From Desulfomicrobium sp. (GTDB lineage: Bacteria; Desulfobacterota; Desulfovibrionia; Desulfovibrionales; Desulfomicrobiaceae): a DNA stretch of 7,983 nt. Position numbers and translations under genes: made by a program. The DNA lies in assembly GCA_003542385.1 (NCBI GenBank), contig DPKT01000035.1, positions 1 through 7,983 on the forward strand, written 5' to 3'. The notes beneath the pieces were generated by a model that was not told the origin of the DNA, searched no databases, and saw only the letters and a program-made list of their open reading frames with translations. Shown here piece after piece: positions 1 to 5,030 of this stretch; position 1 is the stretch's first letter, and the number at the start of each line of letters is the position of its first letter.

Positions 1-109
1 CCACGAAGTAGGGCTGGATCAGGTCGTTCCGCGAAAGTCGGCTCTCGCGCACCAGATCTCGCATGGTCTTGGAAGAACGCAGCCTGCGGCCGCGATGGAA
101 TGTCATCAT
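1..109 (-). CDS. hemB: Porphobilinogen synthase (delta-aminolevulinic acid dehydratase), N-terminal fragment
   Basis: HemB condenses two molecules of 5-aminolevulinate to porphobilinogen, the first shared step of tetrapyrrole synthesis, in the cytosol. Only 36 codons are present; the gene continues beyond position 1. The reading frame from 109 gives an N-terminus beginning MMTFHRGRRLR, then SSKTMRDLVRESRLSRNDLI and QPYFV. The pattern of an arginine-rich start, R-x-L-V-R-E and D-L-I-x-P-x-F-V is the typical HemB N-terminus. Two adjacent ATG codons (109 and 106) are possible starts. The ribosome binding site GGAGG at 120-116 is 6 bases from the first and 9 from the second, so either could be used. 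The gene starts 10 bases after the ahbC stop, so the two are almost certainly co-transcribed and probably translationally coupled. The metal-binding and active-site lysine regions lie outside the window and cannot be checked. Confidence 0.85.
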   Translation of the reverse strand, partial: MMTFHRGRRLRSSKTMRDLVRESRLSRNDLIQPYFV

Positions 110-115
110 GCCGGG

Positions 116-120
116 CCTCC
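116..120 (-). promoter_or_regulatory. hemB ribosome binding site overlapping the ahbC stop
   Basis: On the minus strand the ahbC stop TAG (122-120) runs straight into GGAGG, so the last base of the stop is the first base of the Shine-Dalgarno sequence. A ribosome ending on ahbC would sit on the hemB initiation site, which suggests coupled translation. Confidence 0.7.
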
Positions 121-1313
121 TAGAGCTTCTCGCCGGTGATTTCCTCGTCCGTCAGGTAGCAGGCCGGGTCGTGGGCCCAGAAGTCGTCGAAGTAGGCCTC
201 GGCGCGGGCGCGGAAGTTGCCGCCGCAGATGTTCAGGAAGCGGCAGGTGGCGCAGCGGCCCTTCACGTGGGGGCGCTTGTCCTTGAGCTTGTGTAGCAGT
301 TCGATGTTCTCGTCCGTCCAGATTTCGGAGAAGGGGCGCTCGAGCACGTTGCCGAAGGTGTGGTGGCGCATGAACTGGTCGGCGTGAACCGAACCGTCCC
401 AGGAGATGCAGCCGATGCCGCGGCCCGAGGAGTTGCCTTCGTTCATCTTCAGGAGTTCGAGCACTTCGGCTGCGCGCTTGGGGTCTTCCTTCAGCAGGCG
501 GAAATAGACGTAGGGGCCGTCGGCGTGGTTGTCCACGGTCAGCACTTCCTTGGGCAGGCCCCGGTCGTGCAGGTCGCGGGTGCGGTCCATGATGAGGTCC
601 ACCACGGCGCGGGTCTCGGCGTGGTCCAGGTCTTCCTTGATGAGCTCGGAGCCGCGGCCGGAGTAGACAAGGTGGTAGAAGCAGATGCGCGGCACTTCCA
701 GGGCCTCGATGAGGTCGAAGAGGTGCGGGATCTCCGAGGCGTTGCGCTTGTTGATGGTGAAGCGCAGGCCGACCTTGAGGCCTTCGGCCTGGCAGTTCTC
801 CACGCCCTTCAAAGCCTGCTTGTACGAGCCGGTTACTCCGCGGAACTTGTCGTGCACGGCCTCGGCGCCGTCCAGGGAGATGCCGACGTAGGACAGGCCG
901 ACTTCCTTCAGCTCCTTGGCCTTGGCCTTGGTGATGAGGGTGCCGTTGGTGGAGATGACGGCGCGCATGCCCTTGGACGTGGCGTACTTGGCCAGCTCGA
1001 CCAGGTCTTCGCGCACCAGGGGCTCGCCGCCGGAAAAGAGCATGACCGGCGCGCCGAACTGCGCCAGGTCGTCGATCATGGCCTTGGCCTGCTCCGTGGA
1101 GATGGGGTCCTTGTGGTTGCTCGGTTCCACGGCGTGGGCGTAGCAGTGCACGCATTTGAGGTTGCAGCGCTGGGTCATGTTCCAGACCACAACGGGTTTC
1201 TTGTCTTTGGCGAACTGCAGCAGGTGGGAGGGGAGTTGGGCGGAATTGCGTCCGTAGCGCAGGGCGTCGGAGGGTTCCACCGTGCCGCAGTAAAGTTTGG
1301 AGATACCGATCAT
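120..1313 (-). CDS. ahbC: Radical SAM enzyme AhbC (12,18-didecarboxysiroheme deacetylase), alternative heme pathway
   Basis: AhbC removes the two acetate side chains of 12,18-didecarboxysiroheme to give Fe-coproporphyrin III, using S-adenosylmethionine, in the cytosol. The 397-residue protein has the radical SAM cysteines C50, C54 and C57 (CNLKCVHC), the SAM-binding FSGGEP at 93-98 and STNGT at 121-125. The C-terminus carries a second cysteine set, C354, C357, C363 and C385, in the contexts GRCATCRFLNICGGNFRARAE and DPACYLTDEEI, plus C302. This C-terminal pattern is shared by AhbC and the related heme d1 enzyme NirJ, and presumably binds an auxiliary 4Fe-4S cluster. The N-terminal LYCGTVEPSDALRYGR also matches what I recall of AhbC. 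The start ATG at 1313 has GAGG 6 bases upstream. hemB directly downstream supports heme synthesis. The main alternatives are NirJ (heme d1) or the paralogue AhbD; no other heme d1 genes are visible, and AhbC is preferred. Confidence 0.82.
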   Translation of the reverse strand: MIGISKLYCGTVEPSDALRYGRNSAQLPSHLLQFAKDKKPVVVWNMTQRCNLKCVHCYAHAVEPSNHKDPISTEQAKAMIDDLAQFGAPVMLFSGGEPLVREDLVELAKYATSKGMRAVISTNGTLITKAKAKELKEVGLSYVGISLDGAEAVHDKFRGVTGSYKQALKGVENCQAEGLKVGLRFTINKRNASEIPHLFDLIEALEVPRICFYHLVYSGRGSELIKEDLDHAETRAVVDLIMDRTRDLHDRGLPKEVLTVDNHADGPYVYFRLLKEDPKRAAEVLELLKMNEGNSSGRGIGCISWDGSVHADQFMRHHTFGNVLERPFSEIWTDENIELLHKLKDKRPHVKGRCATCRFLNICGGNFRARAEAYFDDFWAHDPACYLTDEEITGEKL

Positions 1314-1326
1314 GGTTGCCTCATGT

Positions 1327-1383
1327 GAACGCGAAGGTTCGTCTATGGGGTGCGAACCGGACGGCCCGGGGCCTGGCGGTTCG
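1327..1383 (-). promoter_or_regulatory. ahbC leader with mutually exclusive hairpins (possible attenuator)
   Basis: On the minus strand the leader holds, in order, arm A CGAACCG (1383-1377), arm B CGGTTCG (1359-1353), arm C CGAACC (1341-1336) and arm D GTTC (1330-1327). A pairs with B over 7 base pairs, with a second GGCC/GGCC stem inside (1373-1370 with 1366-1363). B can instead pair with C over 6 base pairs, and C can pair weakly with D. B cannot pair with A and C at once, so two alternative folds exist just upstream of the ahbC ribosome binding site. No T-run follows any stem, so it is not a standard intrinsic terminator. I recognise no known riboswitch. The pairing is seen directly; a regulatory role is inferred. 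Confidence 0.35.
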
Positions 1384-1396
1384 GGAAAATTCGGGA
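1380..1396. repeat. Tandem 7-bp direct repeat TTCGGGA at 10-bp spacing
   Basis: On the plus strand TTCGGGA occurs at 1380-1386 and again at 1390-1396, separated by AAA, so the copies start exactly 10 bases apart, about one helical turn. It lies upstream of ahbC, overlapping the first arm of the leader hairpin. Such spacing could suit a dimeric regulator binding one face of the DNA, but no known operator is recognised and chance is possible. Confidence 0.3.
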
Positions 1397-1409
1397 GAGC
1401 CGAAGGCTT

Positions 1410-1437
1410 GTCCTAATGGCTGTGGCAGTCAAGTCAA
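1410..1437 (-). promoter_or_regulatory. ahbC: Weak candidate sigma-70-type promoter for ahbC-hemB
   Basis: On the minus strand TTGACT (1437-1432) matches five of six bases of a -35 box. Sixteen bases later TAGGAC (1415-1410) matches only three of six of a -10 box. A second TTGACT overlaps the first (1432-1427). Transcription would begin near 1403, giving a leader of about 90 bases that includes the alternative hairpins. The -10 is poor, so this is tentative, and ahbC may instead be read through from upstream. Confidence 0.28.
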
Positions 1438-1446
1438 GTAGCAGGC

Positions 1447-1617
1447 CTATTGCAGGGTGCGGGTCGGGGGCTCGGCCCCCAGAAGTCTGGCGACCTTGTC
1501 CTGATGCTCCTGGGGAGCGGCTTCCTTGCGGTTCGTTTGCCCTGCGGGTTTCTTGCGGGCGTTGCGCCCCAGTCCCTTGTCCACGGCCAGCCGCCAGAGG
1601 CTCTTGAACGTGCGCAT
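1447..1617 (-). CDS. Small basic protein of unknown function (56 residues)
   Basis: This short gene is read from an ATG at 1617-1615 that shares one base with the stop of the zinc-ribbon/Yip1 gene (TGATG), a classic arrangement for translational coupling. GGAAG just upstream, inside the previous gene, is a plausible ribosome binding site. The product begins MRTFKSLWRLAVDKGLGRNA, is rich in Lys, Arg, Gln and Pro, and has no cysteine, signal peptide or membrane segment. The first 20 residues could form an amphipathic helix (F4, L7, W8, L10, V12, L16); the rest looks disordered. I recognise no family. The overlap and the end just before a 133-base gap argue that it is real and the last gene of its unit. 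It could be an accessory to the membrane protein. A frame used by chance cannot be excluded. Confidence 0.6.
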   Translation of the reverse strand: MRTFKSLWRLAVDKGLGRNARKKPAGQTNRKEAAPQEHQDKVARLLGAEPPTRTLQ

Positions 1618-2594
1618 CAGGCTCTTCCGGTGACGAGGGTCAGGACGATGGCCACGGCCAGGGCCAGGAGCATGGGCAGCACGAGCACGGCCAGGACCTG
1701 TTTGCTGCTGGCGCCGTGCACATGGCGCAGTCCCAGAAATTTGTAGACCGTGGCCCCGATCATGGCCAGGGGCATGCCGATGTAGGGGATGATCATGAGC
1801 AGCATGGGCGCCGCGCTGTAGGCCTCGGCGCGGAAGGTCCCTTCGAATCCCTTGGTGTCGGCCTTGAAGAGGCGCAGGAAGAAATGGTTGATGGCCGTGT
1901 CCATGAACAGGAAGAGCGAGACTTCGAGGGGGTAGAGAATGAGGGCCAGGGCCGCCTGCGCGGTGTGTCCCAGCCCTTCGGTCAGCAGGCTCGGCGGCAT
2001 GATGCCCAGGAGCTGCCAGATGGACTGGGACAGGGCCACGGCCTGGATGATGACGAGAAAAAAGAGCAGCGGCTTCATGAACCCATGGCCCACGGGCATG
2101 GCCGTGAAAAAGCCCTTGGGGTTGGTGAGGACCTGCATGAAGGTTCTGGCGAAGGCCAGCGGGTAGCCCGACGTCGCGCTTTCCCACAAGGGGAGGCTGG
2201 TCTGTCCCGGGCCTTCGGCGTCGGTTCCGGGGGCCTCGTCGCCGTCGTCGTTCAGGGCCTCAAGCTCCTTCCAGAGATCCTCCTCGCGGGGGGCCTGGCG
2301 CTGTTGCGGCGCAGGATCTTCGGATGCGGGACGGGCTGGAGCCTCGGAAGACGTGACCTGCGCAGCGTGCATCGGGCGGTCGTCACGGGGCATGGGGGCT
2401 TCTGCGGGCGCGGCGGGCTGAGCAGGGCCGGACGGTTCGTGCTGCGGGGCGTTCACGCCGGCAGGCTGGCCGGGGAGTTCCCGGAACTTGAACCGATGCT
2501 GGCACTTGGGGCAGGTGGCCATGACCGCCTTCGGCGGAAGCTTGGCCTCGTTGACGGTGCGTCCGAACCCGCAGCTGGGACAGGTGATGTTCAT
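1617..2594 (-). CDS. Zinc-ribbon plus Yip1-like membrane protein
   Basis: The 325-residue protein has three parts. Residues 1-38 form an MJ0042/DUF-type zinc ribbon with C5, C8, C28 and C31 (CPSC ... CPKC) followed by the typical QHRFKFRE. Residues 40-140 are a Pro/Ala/Glu-rich, probably disordered linker. Residues 150-325 resemble the Yip1 membrane domain: TNPKGFFTAMPVGHGF precedes about four hydrophobic segments near 175-198, 211-231, 263-286 and 298-321. A cytosolic metal-binding head tethered to the inner membrane is expected. The biochemical role of this bacterial architecture is not known to me. The ATG at 2594 is chosen because the zinc ribbon begins immediately after it; the best AGGAG lies 12 bases upstream, rather far, inside a small hairpin. 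It starts 51 bases after asnB and overlaps the small gene downstream by one base. Confidence 0.75.
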   Translation of the reverse strand: MNITCPSCGFGRTVNEAKLPPKAVMATCPKCQHRFKFRELPGQPAGVNAPQHEPSGPAQPAAPAEAPMPRDDRPMHAAQVTSSEAPARPASEDPAPQQRQAPREEDLWKELEALNDDGDEAPGTDAEGPGQTSLPLWESATSGYPLAFARTFMQVLTNPKGFFTAMPVGHGFMKPLLFFLVIIQAVALSQSIWQLLGIMPPSLLTEGLGHTAQAALALILYPLEVSLFLFMDTAINHFFLRLFKADTKGFEGTFRAEAYSAAPMLLMIIPYIGMPLAMIGATVYKFLGLRHVHGASSKQVLAVLVLPMLLALAVAIVLTLVTGRA

Positions 2595-2606
2595 GACGAA
2601 TGCTCT

Positions 2607-2622
2607 CTCCTCTTGCGAGAAG
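2607..2622 (-). promoter_or_regulatory. Hairpin covering the ribosome binding site of the zinc-ribbon/Yip1 gene
   Basis: The minus-strand transcript can pair CUUCUC (2622-2617) with GAGGAG (2612-2607) across a GCAA tetraloop, giving 6 base pairs including one G-U. The 3' arm contains AGGAG, the best Shine-Dalgarno match before the ATG at 2594. The fold could lower independent initiation and make translation depend on ribosomes arriving from asnB. The pairing is seen; the effect is inferred. Confidence 0.35.
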
Positions 2623-2645
2623 GCTGATACCCCCTCTTGGTCCGA

Positions 2646-4529
2646 TTAGCAACCGCGGCGGGTTTTGGGGCAGAGAAAGAGATCGTCGAAAAGGTGCACG
2701 AAGAAGGCCACGATGAGCACGCCGCTGTAGTCCATGGCGCTGTCGGAGTCGAACTCGCGCAGCATGTGTTCGATGAATTCCGGCCTGAAGTAGCCTTTGT
2801 CCCGGACGGTTGCGGGCGACAGGGATTCGCCGATCAGCCCCCTGAACATGCGCACGAACCATTTGCCCGGCGGGGCCAGGGGCTGCTTGCGGCGTCGGCA
2901 GATGGCCGGGGGCAGGAACGTGCGGAAACTTTTCTTGAGCAGGTGCTTTTCGTTCAGGCCGCGCATCTTGAAGCGATCAGGCAGGGAGAAGACGTATTCC
3001 ACCAGCCGGTGGTCCATGAAGGGGGACCTGAGTTCCACGGAGTTGGCCATGCTCATGGTGTCGGCCAGGGGCAGGGTCAGGTTGGGCAGGCGCATGCGGC
3101 TTTCCAGGTACAGGGCCTGATCCAGCAGGGACCTGGAGCCAGGGACTTTGGGAAGTTCGCCGTCCCGCTCCCCGAGCCTCGGCAGGAGCCGCTCGATGAA
3201 GCCGTCGGACAGGAGCTGCCCCTTCATCTGAAAGGCCTGGAACCTGTACGGCAGAGCGGGGTGGGCCGCGGGGAAGCCCTTCAGGGCCGTGTAGTGCATC
3301 AGGGCCTGCTGCGGCGAGGAGAGGGCCGGAAAGACCCGGCGCAGGAGGTTCGCCCGGGCCGCAGTCTCGTTGCGGCCGATGAAGTCCATGAGCTTCAGGA
3401 GCTTGAAATAGTCGTACCCGCCCAGGATCTCGTCGGCGCCGTCGCCGGACAGGACGACCTTGAAGCCCATGTCGCGGATCTGCCGCGACAGCAGGTACAG
3501 GGGCAGGTTCAGGAGCGTCACCAGGGGCGTCTCCAGATGCCAGACCAGGTTCTCGATTTCCGTCTCCTCGATGGAGCAGAGGAACTCGTGATGCGTGGTG
3601 CCGAAGGCCCCGGAGACCATGCGCGCGAAGTGGCGCTCGTCGTAGCCCGCGTCCTCGAAGGTGATGGACAGGGTGTGCACGGGGGCGTTGGAGAGATGGG
3701 CGTAGAGGCCGGTCACGCTGCTGGAGTCGATGCCGCCGCTCAGGTACGAGGCCACGGGAACGTCGGACACGAGCCTGGCGCGCACCGCTTCCATCAGATG
3801 GTGGCGCAGTCCTTCGGCCGCGTCGTCCTCGCTCAGGCCGGCAGGCGGTGCGTCCATGGGAATGTCCCAGTAGGCCGCGGCGCGGAGCCCCTTGCCGTCG
3901 CAGACAAGAAAGCTCGCGGGCGGGACCTGGCGGATCCCTTCCAGGAAGGTGTCCGGGGCGAGGTTGAAGCCGAAGTCGAGGAGCCTGTCCATGGCCAGGA
4001 CGTTCACGGCCCTGGGAATGCCGGGATAATGGAGGATGGCCTTGATCTCGGAGGCGAAAACGAGGGTCCCGTCAGGCAGGGCTGCATAGAAGAGCGGTTT
4101 CTTCCCCATGCGGTCCCGGGCCAGGAACAGGCGCCGGGTTGCGGGGTTCCAGACGGCGAAGGCGAACATCCCCGCCAGCCGGTCCAGGCATTTTTCGCCC
4201 CATTGCACATAGGCGGCCAGGAGCACTTCCGAGTCGGAGCGGGTGTGGAAATGATGGCCGAGGCTGGCGAGCTCGACCCGCAGGGGCTGGTAGTTGTAGA
4301 TCTCGCCGTTGAAGACCAGGATCATGCCCGACGGTTCGTGGACCAGGGGCTGGTTGCCGCCCGGCAGGTCGATGATGGCCAGGCGCCTGGACGCCAGTGC
4401 GCAACGCTCGTCCTGGTGCAGCCCCTGGTGGTCGGGGCCGCGATGGGCGATGGCCTGGGCCATGGCGCCGAGGATGTTCGTATCTGGAGTTATTCCGCTG
4501 GGGTTGAAAAAGCCGGCTATGCCGCACAT
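2646..4529 (-). CDS. asnB: Asparagine synthase (glutamine-hydrolysing), AsnB family
   Basis: The family transfers ammonia from glutamine to an acyl-adenylated carboxylate, classically aspartate to asparagine with ATP, in the cytosol. The 627-residue protein begins MCGIAGFFN, placing the catalytic Cys2 at the mature N-terminus and fixing the ATG at 4529, although the ribosome binding site is weak. The glutaminase half (about 2-215) has HRGPD (29-33), NGEIYNY (74-80), and RDRMGKKPLFY (138-148). The synthetase half (about 235-620) has the ATP pyrophosphatase loop SGGIDSS (264-270), SGDGADEILGGY (361-372) and the conserved stretch DTMSMANSVELRSPFMDHRL (490-509). All key motifs are intact, so the enzyme should be active. 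It lies 78 bases after fliS. Several AsnB paralogues amidate sugars or other surface molecules instead of aspartate, so the substrate is not settled by sequence. I infer a possible surface role only from position. Confidence 0.9.
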   Translation of the reverse strand: MCGIAGFFNPSGITPDTNILGAMAQAIAHRGPDHQGLHQDERCALASRRLAIIDLPGGNQPLVHEPSGMILVFNGEIYNYQPLRVELASLGHHFHTRSDSEVLLAAYVQWGEKCLDRLAGMFAFAVWNPATRRLFLARDRMGKKPLFYAALPDGTLVFASEIKAILHYPGIPRAVNVLAMDRLLDFGFNLAPDTFLEGIRQVPPASFLVCDGKGLRAAAYWDIPMDAPPAGLSEDDAAEGLRHHLMEAVRARLVSDVPVASYLSGGIDSSSVTGLYAHLSNAPVHTLSITFEDAGYDERHFARMVSGAFGTTHHEFLCSIEETEIENLVWHLETPLVTLLNLPLYLLSRQIRDMGFKVVLSGDGADEILGGYDYFKLLKLMDFIGRNETAARANLLRRVFPALSSPQQALMHYTALKGFPAAHPALPYRFQAFQMKGQLLSDGFIERLLPRLGERDGELPKVPGSRSLLDQALYLESRMRLPNLTLPLADTMSMANSVELRSPFMDHRLVEYVFSLPDRFKMRGLNEKHLLKKSFRTFLPPAICRRRKQPLAPPGKWFVRMFRGLIGESLSPATVRDKGYFRPEFIEHMLREFDSDSAMDYSGVLIVAFFVHLFDDLFLCPKTRRGC

Positions 4530-4607
4530 GCACGCGTTCCCGGTTGAGGTGATGTCCCGGTGAACGGTTGCAGAATGCGTGCCTTGACGACGCCTCGCAT
4601 CGGCGGG
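4530..4607 (-). other. fliS-asnB intergenic gap, no terminator seen
   Basis: This 78-base gap holds no T-run and no convincing promoter. On the minus strand ATGCG (4600-4596) and CGCAT (4579-4575) can pair around a 16-base loop, and ACCGGGA occurs twice at 17-base spacing before the asnB start. Neither explains expression. Read-through from fliS into asnB is therefore plausible. Confidence 0.4.
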
Positions 4608-5018
4608 TCAGCGTGCGTAGTAGGCAGAAGCCTTGGGTGGCGCGGGATGGGGCTGCGTCCTGGAAATCTCGGCAAAGGCCGAGCGGAAGGATGACAGGAT
4701 GCCGATGACCTCGTCGATGATGGCCGTGTCCATCTTCAGGTTGGCCCGCAGCAGACGGGTGTTGCAGTACATGTAGAGGCGGTGGAGGTTCTGGGCGAGT
4801 TCCCCGCCTTTCTCGTTGTTCAGGGAGCCGTCGAGCTCGGCGATGATGTCCAGGGCCTGGGAGATGAGGATGCCTTTCTTGGCGAAGTTATTGGCCGCGA
4901 TCTCCTGCTTGGCCTGTTCGAGGAAGGTTATGGCCCCGTCGTAGAGCATGACCACGAGGTGTCCCGGGGTCGTGGTGGTGACGTGGGTCTGCATGTATGC
5001 GTTTGCGGCTTTGTGCAC
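4608..5018 (-). CDS. fliS: Flagellin export chaperone FliS
   Basis: FliS binds the disordered C-terminus of flagellin in the cytosol, stops it polymerising early and delivers it to the flagellar export gate. The 136-residue product matches the family's usual length. Conserved parts are the N-terminal AANAYMQTHV, PGHLVVMLYDGAITFLEQA (18-36) and the helical stretch SLNNEKGGELAQNLHRLYMY (65-84) followed by CNTRLLRANLKMD. A Pro-rich tail ends in SAYYAR. The start is GTG at 5018: AAGGAG lies 6 bases upstream and the family N-terminus begins here. It follows fliD by 10 bases and should be on the same transcript. FliD upstream and flagellin further upstream give it its expected partner genes. Confidence 0.93.
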   Translation of the reverse strand: MHKAANAYMQTHVTTTTPGHLVVMLYDGAITFLEQAKQEIAANNFAKKGILISQALDIIAELDGSLNNEKGGELAQNLHRLYMYCNTRLLRANLKMDTAIIDEVIGILSSFRSAFAEISRTQPHPAPPKASAYYAR

Positions 5019-5024
5019 TGCTTA

Positions 5025-5030
5025 CTCCTT
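5025..5030 (-). promoter_or_regulatory. fliS: fliS ribosome binding site overlapping the fliD stop
   Basis: AAGGAG on the minus strand uses the last two bases of the fliD TAA stop (5031-5029) and sits 6 bases before the GTG start of fliS. This site decides the GTG start and suggests that fliS translation is coupled to fliD. Confidence 0.75.

Noticed and set aside
360..1328. 322-codon open frame on the plus strand
   Set aside because: It is antisense to ahbC, which has complete radical SAM and C-terminal cysteine motifs. The product shows no family features.
1336..1383. GC-rich inverted repeat as an intrinsic terminator
   Set aside because: No run of T follows on either strand, so the usual terminator signature is missing; it was recorded as a possible leader structure instead.
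1447..2187. 246-codon minus-strand frame covering the Yip1 gene
   Set aside because: Most of it overlaps the Yip1 gene in another frame and reads as Arg/Pro/His-rich shadow. Only its last 56 codons, from the ATG at 1617, are kept as a likely gene.
2637..4547. 636-codon open frame on the plus strand
   Set aside because: It is antisense to asnB, whose catalytic motifs are all intact. The plus-strand translation is low-complexity (Gly, Val, Gln, His rich) with no recognisable domain, as expected for a GC-rich shadow frame.
4575..4600. Hairpin ATGCG/CGCAT after fliS as a terminator
   Set aside because: Only five base pairs around a 16-base loop and no U-tract; too weak to call.
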